Assembly (NCBI GenBank): GCA_016929525.1
Contig: JAFGIP010000003.1
Span: 58,795 to 122,794 of the forward strand
DNA: 64,000 bases
Reading direction: 5' to 3'
Source: Bacteroidales bacterium
Lineage (GTDB): Bacteria; Bacteroidota; Bacteroidia; Bacteroidales; UBA10428
Shown: positions 1 to 9,324 of the stretch, piece after piece
How the letters are laid out: the number at the start of each line of letters is the position of its first letter
How positions within the stretch are numbered: the stretch's first letter is position 1
Made by a program: the position numbers and the translations under genes
The notes under the pieces: model-generated
The model's database searches: none
What the model saw: the letters and a program-made list of their open reading frames with translations, nothing else
Told to the model about the DNA's origin: nothing

Positions 1-2
1 AA

Positions 3-344
3 ATTATAAAAGCTTCCAGAGGATATAACAAAGGGGCTGGTAATATGATAAAAATAAAACATAATAGTGTTTATACAACGGCATACTTACATTTATATGC
101 CTTTGCAAAAGGTGTTAAAGTAGGCAAATATGTAAGGCAGGGAGATATTATAGGTTATGTTGGAACTACTGGCCTTTCAACAGGTCCCCATCTCGATTTT
201 CGCTTTTATAAAAATGGTAAACCAATTGATCCGTTAAAAGTAAAAGCACCACCGGTTGAACCTGTTCATGAACAAAATCTGGAAGCATTTAAAATAGAAA
301 AAAACATAGTACTTAAATTACTTTCTGAAGTTAAAGCTCACTGA
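3..344 (+). CDS. M23 family metallopeptidase, C-terminal part (truncated by window edge)
   Basis: Frame is open from the window start (IIKASRGYNKGAGNMIKIKHNSVYTTAYLHLYAFAKGVKVGKYVRQGDIIGYVGTTGLSTGPHLDF); H-x-YLHL, V-x-QGxxIGxVGxTGxSTGPHLxF is the LytM/M23 core. Confidence 0.9.
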   Translation: MIKASRGYNKGAGNMIKIKHNSVYTTAYLHLYAFAKGVKVGKYVRQGDIIGYVGTTGLSTGPHLDFRFYKNGKPIDPLKVKAPPVEPVHEQNLEAFKIEKNIVLKLLSEVKAH

Positions 345-900
345 TTATTTTTTCTACAATTATCGGAAAATGCTTATACTCTAGTTTATGCACCTTCTCA
401 GCCAGAGTTTCCGGAGTTTCATCCTTTGAAATTTCACATTTTGCCTGAAATATTATATTCCCTTCATCGTATTTTTCATTCACATAATGAATTGTAATCC
501 CGGATTGCTTCTCCTGATTTTGAATTACAGCTTCATGGACATACATTCCGTACATACCTTTTCCACCGTATTTGGGTAAAAGTGCAGGATGAATATTTAT
601 AATCCTGTCAGGATAAGACCTGATTAAATTCGTTGGAACCAACCAAAGGAATCCTGCCAGTACGATAAAATCAATATTATTAGAAAGCAGTAGTTTTAGA
701 ACACTATCTGAATCATAAAATTTATCCTTTGTAAATATAAAAGATTGTATGTTTAATACTTTTGCCCTTTCAAGTACATATGCCTTTGCATTGTTTGTCA
801 GGATACATTTTACTCTGGCATTTGAGTTATTTGTAAAATACCTGACCAAAGCTTCTGCATTTGAACCAGAACCTGAAGCGAATATTGCTAAATTCTTCAT
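331..900 (-). CDS. purN: phosphoribosylglycinamide formyltransferase; start trimmed to MKNLAIFASGSGSN
   Basis: FASGSGSNAEAL N-terminus, FIVLAGFLWLVP, NIHPALLPKYGGKGMYG active-site motifs; supplied ORF extends 18 codons further upstream. Confidence 0.95.
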   Translation of the reverse strand: MKNLAIFASGSGSNAEALVRYFTNNSNARVKCILTNNAKAYVLERAKVLNIQSFIFTKDKFYDSDSVLKLLLSNNIDFIVLAGFLWLVPTNLIRSYPDRIINIHPALLPKYGGKGMYGMYVHEAVIQNQEKQSGITIHYVNEKYDEGNIIFQAKCEISKDETPETLAEKVHKLEYKHFPIIVEKIISEL

Positions 901-991
901 AAACAGATTAATCAAGAGAATATTCCTGGAATAGTAACAGATTTTTATAAACAAAAAAAGCTAATTTTAATCCAATATTTCAATCATTTTG

Positions 992-1022
992 TTTGTTTTT
1001 TTTCAATTATTGCATTTCTTTG
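992..1022 (+). promoter_or_regulatory. candidate Bacteroidetes promoter for acpP-fabF-rnc
   Basis: TTTG (992-995), 19-nt spacer, TTTCTTTG (1015-1022) close to TAnnTTTG. Confidence 0.45.
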
Positions 1023-1065
1023 CACCGTTATTTTTTAAACCTAAGTATAATTTAAAATTGGAATT

Positions 1066-1302
1066 ATGTCTGATATTGCATCTAGAGTAAAAGCTATAAT
1101 CGTTGACAAACTTGGAGTTGATGAAAGCGAAGTTACACCCGAAGCAAGTTTTACAAACGATTTAGGTGCAGACTCACTGGATACAGTTGAGTTAATTATG
1201 GAATTCGAAAAAGAATTTAACATTGGTATTCCTGATGATCAAGCAGAAAAAATTGGTACTGTAGCTGAAGCTATTAAGTACATTGAAGAGAATGCTAAGT
1301 AA
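1066..1302 (+). CDS. acpP: acyl carrier protein
   Basis: 78 aa with [31 protein letters not shown] phosphopantetheine site. Confidence 0.98.
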   Translation: MSDIASRVKAIIVDKLGVDESEVTPEASFTNDLGADSLDTVELIMEFEKEFNIGIPDDQAEKIGTVAEAIKYIEENAK

Positions 1303-1335
1303 ATTTTTCATTTAGGAAATTAACCTCACTACAGT

Positions 1336-2586
1336 ATGGAATTAAAGCGAGTAGTGGTTACCGGACTAGGTGCCCTGACCCCTATTGGAAATAATGTTAA
1401 AGAATACTGGGAAAATCTTGTTAATGGAACAAGTGGTGCCGACATTATAACTCGGTTTGATGCCACAAATTTCAAAACTCGATTTGCTTGTGAGGTTAAG
1501 AATTTTAACACTGAAGATCACTTCGACCGTAAAGAGGGCAGAAAGCTTGATTTGTTTACGCAATTTGCACTTGTTGCAGCAAAAGAAGCAATGGCTGATT
1601 CAGGATTAGATACTGAAAAGGTTAACCTTGATAAAGCCGGGGTGATCTTTGGTTCTGGAATAGGTGGATTCGGGACTTTTTATGATGAGATGAAAACTTA
1701 CATAGAAGGAAATGGGATACCCAGATTCAATCCCTTCTTTATTCCAAAGCTAATTTCCGATATTGCAGCCGGGCATATTTCAATGAAATATGGTTTTAGA
1801 GGACCTAATTATGCTACTGTATCGGCTTGTGCTTCTTCAACAAATGCCATAATCGACGCATTTAACTACATCAGGCTTGGGAAGGCCATAGTATTTATAA
1901 CAGGTGGTGCGGAAGCTGCAATTAATGAACCCGGAGTTGGGGGTTTCAACGCAATGCAAGCTATATCAACTAACAACGATGAATATAAATCAGCATCACG
2001 TCCGTTCGATGTAAATCGCGATGGTTTTGTTATAGGTGAAGGTGCAGGGGCTTTGATTCTCGAAGAATATGAGCATGCTAAAAAACGAGGTGCTAAAATA
2101 TATTGTGAACTTATCGGAGGTGGTTTGGCGGCCGATGCTTACCATTTAACAGCACCTCACCCAGATGGAATCGGAGCAGCTAACGTTATGAGATTCACGC
2201 TTGAAGATGCAGGAATGAATCCGGATGAACTGGATTATATCAATGCACATGGTACAGCTACACCAAGAGGCGATATTGCCGAAACTAAAGCCGTTGTAAA
2301 CGTTTTTGGCAGTCATGCTTATAAACTAAACATTAGCTCGACAAAATCAATGACAGGACACCTGTTGGGTGCCGCGGGTGCCATTGAAGCTATTGCTTCA
2401 ATTCTTGCAATTGTAAATGGAGTGATACCTCCTACAATAAACCTTAATAATATCGATCCTGAAATTGATTCAAAATTGAATCTGACACCAAATACTGCTC
2501 AGGAAAGACCCGTAAATTCAGCATTAAGTAATACATTTGGTTTTGGTGGCCATAACACATCAGCAATCTTCAGAAAGATCTCTTAA
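1336..2586 (+). CDS. fabF: beta-ketoacyl-ACP synthase II
   Basis: 416 aa; VSACASSTNAI Cys site, NAHGTATPRGD, KSMTGHLLGAAGAIEA, NTFGFGGHN. Confidence 0.97.
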   Translation: MELKRVVVTGLGALTPIGNNVKEYWENLVNGTSGADIITRFDATNFKTRFACEVKNFNTEDHFDRKEGRKLDLFTQFALVAAKEAMADSGLDTEKVNLDKAGVIFGSGIGGFGTFYDEMKTYIEGNGIPRFNPFFIPKLISDIAAGHISMKYGFRGPNYATVSACASSTNAIIDAFNYIRLGKAIVFITGGAEAAINEPGVGGFNAMQAISTNNDEYKSASRPFDVNRDGFVIGEGAGALILEEYEHAKKRGAKIYCELIGGGLAADAYHLTAPHPDGIGAANVMRFTLEDAGMNPDELDYINAHGTATPRGDIAETKAVVNVFGSHAYKLNISSTKSMTGHLLGAAGAIEAIASILAIVNGVIPPTINLNNIDPEIDSKLNLTPNTAQERPVNSALSNTFGFGGHNTSAIFRKIS

Positions 2587-3316
2587 AAGTTTGCATCCTG
2601 AAAAGAGAAATCATAAGAGGTTTATTTTTATCCCTGATAAAAAGTATAAAAAACAAATTAAACGCGTTTTAGGCTTTAAGCCCGTTAAACATAAACTTTA
2701 CCAACTGGCACTGATCCATAAATCAGCATCAGGTAAATTCTCCAGTAATTATGAAATTAATAATGAAAGACTGGAATTCCTTGGTGATGCCATTCTCGAT
2801 TCAATCGTATCTGAACATTTATACAATAAATTTCCCGATAAAGATGAAGGATTTCTTACACAGATGCGTTCGAAAATTGTTAACAGGGAAACTTTAAGAA
2901 ATGTTGCAATAAAAATGGGCATAAATAAATTAGTTATTGCCCACTTAACAAAAGATAACCATAAATCGCTTTACGGTGATGCCCTGGAAGCATTAATTGG
3001 TGCAATATACCTGGATAAAGGATATAAAGCTGTAAATAAATTCATTTTAAAGAAAATATTCAAATATTATATCGATCTCGATGAGTTAAGTGAAACAGAA
3101 ATAGATTTTAAAAGCAGAATTATTGAATGGGGACAAAAAAACAAAAAAGACATTAATTTTACTTGTCAGGAACAACTGGATGGTGATGATAAAATTCCCG
3201 TGTTTATTTCTCATTTGCTGGTTTTTGACGATATTGTTGGCATGGGATTGGGAAAATCAAAGAAAGAAGCTGAACAAAATGCAGCACGCCAGGCAATCCA
3301 AATAATTGGTTTATAG
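2537..3316 (+). CDS. rnc: ribonuclease III; true start may be TTG at 2591 just after fabF stop
   Basis: NNERLEFLGDAILD signature, GDALEALIGAIYLDKG, C-terminal dsRBD (GLGKSKKEAEQNAARQA). Confidence 0.95.
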   Translation: MVLVAITHQQSSERSLKSLHPEKRNHKRFIFIPDKKYKKQIKRVLGFKPVKHKLYQLALIHKSASGKFSSNYEINNERLEFLGDAILDSIVSEHLYNKFPDKDEGFLTQMRSKIVNRETLRNVAIKMGINKLVIAHLTKDNHKSLYGDALEALIGAIYLDKGYKAVNKFILKKIFKYYIDLDELSETEIDFKSRIIEWGQKNKKDINFTCQEQLDGDDKIPVFISHLLVFDDIVGMGLGKSKKEAEQNAARQAIQIIGL

Positions 3317-3323
3317 TCTGCTC

Positions 3324-3746
3324 ATGAAAAAAAGTATACTTAAGTTATCATCAGAAACAGAACATGAAAACAGACAGATGTTTTCAATATCTACCGGTGA
3401 AAAAGATATTCGTATCTGCTGGATTTTAAATCAGGTGCTGAAAGCAAATTTATTTTTGGTTGATGATATTATTGTCTCTATAAAGCAATCTGATGTTGTA
3501 TTCAGAAATTATTATTTTGAAAGTGATGAAGGTATAGACAAATATCACCTCTTTGTAAATCGGGGAAATGGTGCCTTTTTATTTCCTGAATTAAAAAATG
3601 TCGACTATTTACTCTTAATTAGAAGTGAATCAGTTATCCCTCCGACTGAAGATTTTATTTTTCAGTTAAAATCCTTTCCCGAAATATCTGCTTTTTTGCC
3701 TGTTGATATACGCAAATTAAAATCGTTCTCCCGTCTGAAGCTATAG
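3324..3746 (+). CDS. IPExxxVDY family protein
   Basis: Contains FPELKNVDYLLLI; position directly after rnc is typical for this family in Bacteroidetes. Confidence 0.8.
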   Translation: MKKSILKLSSETEHENRQMFSISTGEKDIRICWILNQVLKANLFLVDDIIVSIKQSDVVFRNYYFESDEGIDKYHLFVNRGNGAFLFPELKNVDYLLLIRSESVIPPTEDFIFQLKSFPEISAFLPVDIRKLKSFSRLKL

Positions 3747-3896
3747 TTTTAAATAATTTGCTATAATTCTTAGTGATTAATATCACCTAATCAGTATATA
3801 ATATATCATATCTCCGGGGACCTTTAAGAATGAGGCATAGAGTAATTTTGTTTTATCTGAATTCAATCAGGGAACCTGATCAAATATTATTATTCG

Positions 3897-5960
3897 ATGT
3901 TGGGCAGTTCGGAGGATTATATCAAACTTTTATTAGGCAATGAAGATTGGTTAATGTCACGTGTCTTGATGTATGCAAAGAAGCAGGGTTATGCAAAGTA
4001 TACATCAACGTTACAGGAAGCATGGAGGTTATCGATAAGTGGTCTTACAGAGTCTTTAGTAATGGCAGTGAAAACCTTCGATATAGTCCCGCCAGAATTA
4101 AATCCGGACGCAAGTTATACAGACGACCCGGTTTCAAGATTTGGAGTTATTGAAGCCAAGCGACACCGTGAAAGAGGAGTTACTCTCAGTATGTTTCTGG
4201 GGCTTATGAAATACTATCGTCAGTCATATCTCGATCTTATTAATGCCTCCGGAAATTCGAAACAATTAAAACAAAGATTTAATTTATTTACTGACAGATG
4301 TTTCGACAGAATAGAAATTGGTTATGTGAATGAATGGACTCATACCCCTGAAGAAAAAATATTTCAGGAACTCCAGGACACCAACAGAAAGATTGTTAAT
4401 GAAAAGAATAGATATCTGACAATATTCGAGAGTTTGTTTGCTCCAATAATTCTCTTAGACGATCATAATAAAATTGTTAACTTCAATTTAGCAGCATCCA
4501 GACTATTTACCGATATTAAAATTGCAGGAACTCTTTATTATAATAAAGAACAGGCTTCGGAAGCATTACAAATTGTTGAAGATAAACTGAATGAGCTTGT
4601 AAAATCTAACAATGAATTACTGAAATTCGAAACTTATATTAATACCAATGTAGGTGAAAGATATTTCCAGGTTTTATTAAAAAAAATGTTGGATGTGAGT
4701 GAAAAGTTCAAGGGTACAATAATTATGCTTGATGACCTCACAAATCGTATTGAAACTGAAAAACATCTGCAGATAGCTAAGGTGAAAGCAGAAGAGGCTG
4801 ACAGACTAAAAACAGCATTTCTGGCAAATATGTCTCACGAAATCAGGACTCCGATGAATGCAATAATTGGTTTTACCGAATTATTAATTTCATCCAGTTA
4901 TAACAAGAAAGAACGTAAAGATTATCTGAATCTGATCCGGAAAAGTAGTGCCGATCTTTTAAATATAATTGAAGATATTATTGATGTCGCAAAAATAGAA
5001 TCGAAACAAATAAGAATTAAATATAAGATCTGCAATCCGTTTGATATTCTGCAGGATCTTCAGGCTGTTTATTATGAAACCCTTCGACGATATGGTACAA
5101 ATGATGATGTTGAACTAATAATAAAAGTTAAACAGGAAGAAAGGAATATTACATTATATACCGACTGTGAAAGGTTAAAACAGGTTATGACAAATTTGTT
5201 GAATAACGCAGCCAAATTTACCAGTAAAGGATTTATAGAGTTTGGATACAAAGTTGTTAATCAGGCAAACATATTTTTCTTTGTGAGGGATACAGGAAGA
5301 GGAGTACCTCCTGGCATGAAAGATAAAATATTCGATCGGTTTGTACAAGTGGAAAAACATAATGACACAAATTGTGGCGGGGCAGGTTTGGGACTGGCTA
5401 TATGTAAAAATATCATTAACCTGATGGGAGGTAAAATATGGGTAGAATCGGAAGAAGGAAAGGGTTCGGTGTTCTACTTTCAGTTACCGATCAGAGAAGT
5501 GCCCAATGAAATCAGGAATAAAGTTGGTCAGTTAAAAGAAAGTGAAAATGCAATAATTGATTTGAGTGATAAAGTTTTGCTTGTCGCAGAAGATGATAAT
5601 ATAAATTATATTTATCTGAACGAAATACTTAAAAAAACAGGTGCTAAAATTCTATGGGCCAAAAACGGATTGGAAGCAATCAATCTGGTAGAGTCAGAAG
5701 AACATATAGATCTAATCCTTATGGATATTAAAATGCCTGAGGTGGATGGTTTGGAAGCTTCACGCTATATTTCTGGGATTAAACCCGAAATCCCTATAAT
5801 TGCACAAACAGCATTAGCTGTGGACGGGGATAAATCTAAATGTTTAAGTGCCGGTTGTTCTGCTTATATAACAAAACCTATTGAATCGAAAAATCTGTTT
5901 TTACTTATCCGGAACCAACTTATGAAAAAGAAAAACATTAATAAGGTAATCTATAAATAA
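3897..5960 (+). CDS. hybrid sensor histidine kinase with C-terminal receiver
   Basis: PAS-like region, H-box FLANMSHEIRTPMNAIIGFTELL, N-box NLLNNAAKF, G-box DTGRGVPPG/GGAGLGLAICKNI, receiver with LMDIKMPEVDGLEA and KPI. Confidence 0.93.
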   Translation: MLGSSEDYIKLLLGNEDWLMSRVLMYAKKQGYAKYTSTLQEAWRLSISGLTESLVMAVKTFDIVPPELNPDASYTDDPVSRFGVIEAKRHRERGVTLSMFLGLMKYYRQSYLDLINASGNSKQLKQRFNLFTDRCFDRIEIGYVNEWTHTPEEKIFQELQDTNRKIVNEKNRYLTIFESLFAPIILLDDHNKIVNFNLAASRLFTDIKIAGTLYYNKEQASEALQIVEDKLNELVKSNNELLKFETYINTNVGERYFQVLLKKMLDVSEKFKGTIIMLDDLTNRIETEKHLQIAKVKAEEADRLKTAFLANMSHEIRTPMNAIIGFTELLISSSYNKKERKDYLNLIRKSSADLLNIIEDIIDVAKIESKQIRIKYKICNPFDILQDLQAVYYETLRRYGTNDDVELIIKVKQEERNITLYTDCERLKQVMTNLLNNAAKFTSKGFIEFGYKVVNQANIFFFVRDTGRGVPPGMKDKIFDRFVQVEKHNDTNCGGAGLGLAICKNIINLMGGKIWVESEEGKGSVFYFQLPIREVPNEIRNKVGQLKESENAIIDLSDKVLLVAEDDNINYIYLNEILKKTGAKILWAKNGLEAINLVESEEHIDLILMDIKMPEVDGLEASRYISGIKPEIPIIAQTALAVDGDKSKCLSAGCSAYITKPIESKNLFLLIRNQLMKKKNINKVIYK

Positions 5961-5963
5961 AAA

Positions 5964-5988
5964 AAAAGGAGGCAAACCGCCTCCTTTT
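5964..5988 (+). terminator. rho-independent terminator after hybrid kinase
   Basis: AAAAGGAGGC-AAACC-GCCTCCTTTT, perfect 10-bp stem. Confidence 0.85.
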
Positions 5989-6101
5989 ATTAACCCTAAC
6001 CCATTATTACCTATGAAAAGAATCAGAAACCTATTACCTTAATTATGAAACTTATAAGTTTTATTTATATTGTTCGTTGTAATTTTTTTCTTTCCTATTT
6101 G

Positions 6102-6147
6102 ACGAAAAAAAATATTAAAGGTTGCTTTTAATGTCATTTTTTTTCGT
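6102..6147. repeat. long imperfect hairpin in the hybrid kinase / two-component intergenic region
   Basis: ACGAAAAAAAAT (6102-6113) and ATTTTTTTTCGT (6136-6147) are exact reverse complements; inner ATTAAAGG/CTTTTAAT extends the stem. Confidence 0.7.
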
Positions 6148-6207
6148 TTTCATCCTATTTCTATACCGAAACAAAGCTATATCAAAGTTTAGTTAACAGA
6201 TATCAAT

Positions 6208-6227
6208 GATTGTTAAAGATTGTTAAA
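6208..6227. repeat. tandem 10-bp direct repeat upstream of two-component pair
   Basis: GATTGTTAAA GATTGTTAAA, exact, ends 41 nt before the ATG at 6269. Confidence 0.75.
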
Positions 6228-6268
6228 CCCATAAGATCGAAACGAACAGCAGTGTATCTTTACCTGAA

Positions 6269-7813
6269 ATGAGTAAACGATTTATATTATTATTGAGTGT
6301 AATTATAAGTTTTGCGCTGCTATCTTTAATTGTAGTTCAGGTACTCTGGATTATTAATGCTTTCGGAGTAAAAGAGAAACAATTTAACCAGCTGGCACAA
6401 AAGTCGCTGGCCGAGGTAGTTTATTCAATCCAACAGCAGGAAACAATGAATCTGATCTACGATGAGATCCAGCCTTATAATGTCGACACTACTTTTCAAC
6501 AAACAACAGATAACTATTATTTTGACACTGTTATTCATTTTGAGGCAGACACTTTATCCGGGGTGAAATTTACTCAGGATTTAAAGATAACCAGCCGGAC
6601 CCGTGAAGGAAATATTACTGCAAATATTTCATTTTCTTCAGACAATGATTATGGAAAAGCATCTCGTATTGCAGATTCGTCTTTCCAAAGAAAGATTTCA
6701 AACAGAAGATCTTTCGTTGATCAGGTTGTGTCACGTATGTTTTCTTTTAGTCCGCTAATCGAAGATCGGGTTTCTCCGCAAATAATCGAACAGGAACTTA
6801 ATAAAGCATTTTCTGAAAATGGCATATCTGCTAATTTTGAATTTGCAGTTATTAGACCGAATCGCGATATTGCCCTTAAATCGAAAAATTACGATCAGAA
6901 TAAAACTCTGCAATTATATTATGCAAGGCTATTCCCCGACGACTTTTTCGATAACCCAAACTATTTAACTGTCTATTTTCCGCGCAGAAGAAATTATATT
7001 ATGCGTTCTGTAGGTTTTATGGGAATATCTTCATCGTTATTGACCTTATTTTTAATACTGACTTTTACGTTCACACTATATATTATATATAAACAAAAAA
7101 AGCTTTCCGAAATGAAAAGCGATTTTGTAAATAATATGACCCATGAATTAAAAACTCCCATATCTACTATTTCTCTGGCATCACAGATGTTGGCTGATAA
7201 ATCTATTCCCGATCAAAGTAAAAACTTTGACAGAATTTCAACAATGATATCCGAGGAAAGTAAAAGACTGGGCTACCAGGTGGAAAGAGTTTTGCAAATG
7301 GCAAAATTTGATCAGGATAAACTTAACCTGAATTTAAAGGATGTTAATGTTCATGAGCTGATTGAATCGGTCATATCCAACTTTTATATACAAATCGAAT
7401 CAAAAAACGGAATGCTGGTGCCATCATTACACGCAGATTACGATCTTGTCGCCGCAGACCCTGTTCATTTTACTAATGTTGTATCTAATTTACTGGATAA
7501 TGCAGTGAAATATACAACGGATAGCCCGGAAATTTTTATTGAAACCCGAAATGAAAATAATAAAATCCTCATTTCGGTTCGTGATAATGGTGTTGGGATA
7601 AGTAGAGCAAATCAGAGACGGATTTTTGATAAGTTTTACAGAGTCTCAACAGGTAATATTCATAACGTCAAGGGATTTGGTCTGGGACTAAGCTATGTCA
7701 AAAAAATTGTGGAAATGCATGGAGGCATTGTCAGTGTCAGTTCGGAACCAGGTCAGGGATCTGTGTTTTCCGTATCAATACCTTTAAAAAATAATAAGCA
7801 TGGAAGGAATTAG
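6269..7813 (+). CDS. sensor histidine kinase (RprX-like)
   Basis: Two TM segments flanking a periplasmic domain; FVNNMTHELKTPISTISLASQML, NLLDNAVKYT, DNGVGI, GFGLGLSYV. Confidence 0.93.
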   Translation: MSKRFILLLSVIISFALLSLIVVQVLWIINAFGVKEKQFNQLAQKSLAEVVYSIQQQETMNLIYDEIQPYNVDTTFQQTTDNYYFDTVIHFEADTLSGVKFTQDLKITSRTREGNITANISFSSDNDYGKASRIADSSFQRKISNRRSFVDQVVSRMFSFSPLIEDRVSPQIIEQELNKAFSENGISANFEFAVIRPNRDIALKSKNYDQNKTLQLYYARLFPDDFFDNPNYLTVYFPRRRNYIMRSVGFMGISSSLLTLFLILTFTFTLYIIYKQKKLSEMKSDFVNNMTHELKTPISTISLASQMLADKSIPDQSKNFDRISTMISEESKRLGYQVERVLQMAKFDQDKLNLNLKDVNVHELIESVISNFYIQIESKNGMLVPSLHADYDLVAADPVHFTNVVSNLLDNAVKYTTDSPEIFIETRNENNKILISVRDNGVGISRANQRRIFDKFYRVSTGNIHNVKGFGLGLSYVKKIVEMHGGIVSVSSEPGQGSVFSVSIPLKNNKHGRN

Positions 7814-8486
7814 AATTTTACTTGCAGAAGACGATGAAAATCTCGGTTCGCTTTTAAAAGAATATCTCGTTGCTAAGAAATATAATACTGATTGGTATCC
7901 AAATGGTGAAATTGCCTATAAAAATTTTGTTAAGCGACATTATGATTTATGTATACTTGATATTATGATGCCTGTTAAGGATGGAATAACTGTCGCAAAA
8001 GAAATCAGAATGACTAATGCAGAGATTCCTATTATCTTTCTTACAGCAAAATCATTAAAAGAAGATGTACTGGAAGGCTTTAAGGCTGGTGCAGACGACT
8101 ATATTGCCAAGCCTTTTAGCATGGAAGAATTACTATACAGGATTGAGGCAATTCTAAGACGTACTAATAAACAGGGACAGTTCAATACGCAGAAGGAATT
8201 TACTGTTGGTAAGTATCATTTCGATACGGAAAAGCAGTTACTAAAACTGGGTGATAAAATTCAAAAACTTACAACAAAAGAAACCGATTTATTAAAATTA
8301 CTTTGTCTTAATAAAAATTCTGTTTTGGAAAGGAATTTCGCATTAAAAGCTATCTGGATTGATGATAATTACTTTAATGCCCGTAGTATGGATGTTTACA
8401 TTGCTAAACTTCGCAAATACCTTAAAGACGATCCCAGTGTTGAAATTATTAATATACATGGAAAAGGGTTTAAGTTATTGGGTTAG
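7800..8486 (+). CDS. OmpR-family response regulator (RprY-like)
   Basis: ILLAEDDENLG, LDIMMPVKDGI, KPF, C-terminal winged helix (LTTKETDLLKLL, YIAKLRKYL); overlaps the kinase stop. Confidence 0.93.
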   Translation: MEGIRILLAEDDENLGSLLKEYLVAKKYNTDWYPNGEIAYKNFVKRHYDLCILDIMMPVKDGITVAKEIRMTNAEIPIIFLTAKSLKEDVLEGFKAGADDYIAKPFSMEELLYRIEAILRRTNKQGQFNTQKEFTVGKYHFDTEKQLLKLGDKIQKLTTKETDLLKLLCLNKNSVLERNFALKAIWIDDNYFNARSMDVYIAKLRKYLKDDPSVEIINIHGKGFKLLG

Positions 8487-8504
8487 TTAATTTAAGTTCA
8501 TAAT

Positions 8505-8873
8505 TTAATTCAACACGAATAATGAACATTTTAGTTTATTGATGCTGTCCATGGAAATTGCTTCACAATTAATCATCTGATCAGCTCTTTGATTAAGCAG
8601 TTCGATAGTTAAAAATTCATTAAAATTTTCAGATTTGTAACTCCATGATCCTGATTTTACTTATTCAATAATCTCATTGAGACATTCAATCAACATATTA
8701 ACACCGACCTGTTGAAAATATTTGAATGATTTTATTTGCTGCCTTGGTATTATTAATACTTTTGGTGCTTGAATTTTAAATGCATACCGATGTTTTCTGT
8801 TGAATTCTACAATCGGACCTATATCATTTCTTCCTACAATATCAGGCGTATTAATTTTAAATATGCTGAGAAT
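8505..8873 (-). pseudogene. possible decayed gene of unknown function (one in-frame TAA)
   Basis: Minus frame open for 70 codons (8873-8664), a TAA at 8661-8663, then 51 more open codons to TAA at 8505-8507; overlaps the 5' end of the plus-strand STAS ORF. Confidence 0.3.
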
Positions 8874-9128
8874 TTAAGAAAGCTGGTTCTTCAGGCAATG
8901 AAGCAAAAATGTTCGCAGGTTGTTTTAAATCTTGTAGGGGTAAGGATATTTGATAACATCGCCATTGAGACGTTAAGATTTCTGTGTGGTCTATGCTCAA
9001 ATATGAATATTAAACTGATTATTGTCAATATCGACAGTGAACTGTGTACACAGTTACAGAAAACCGACTTTAGGAATATGTTCGAAATTTCATCACCGGA
9101 AGAAGTAAGCGAACTTACACAGTTGTAG
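8790..9128 (+). CDS. STAS-domain (anti-anti-sigma-like) protein
   Basis: QVVLNLVGVRIFDNIAIETLRFLCGLCSNMNIKLIIVNIDSEL resembles the STAS core; start chosen at MFSVEFYN rather than TTG at 8769. Confidence 0.55.
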   Translation: MFSVEFYNRTYIISSYNIRRINFKYAENLRKLVLQAMKQKCSQVVLNLVGVRIFDNIAIETLRFLCGLCSNMNIKLIIVNIDSELCTQLQKTDFRNMFEISSPEEVSELTQL

Positions 9129-9324
9129 TATTGATCTGGGTTTTAATATTCTAAGATTATAGTTCTCAAAGAAATCCTCTTTCATATCCGTACTTTCCAT
9201 TATCCAATATTTATCGCAGAAATATCCTCCATTAACTATAGTGCATAAGTAATTTACTATTTAAAATTGTCTTTATAGTGTTATATAATTATTTCTGCAT
9301 TCATCAAGAAAACCGTATCAAAGA

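Noticed and set aside
3123-3305. 60-aa ORF inside rnc
   Set aside because: Alternative frame within the dsRBD of rnc; no independent support.
3866-3880. ATCAGG-GAA-CCTGAT hairpin upstream of the hybrid kinase
   Set aside because: Only a 6-bp stem with a 3-nt loop and no U-tract; too weak to call a terminator or operator.
5990-6004. AACCCTAACCC resembles a telomere-type repeat
   Set aside because: Only two partial units next to a bacterial terminator; no array.
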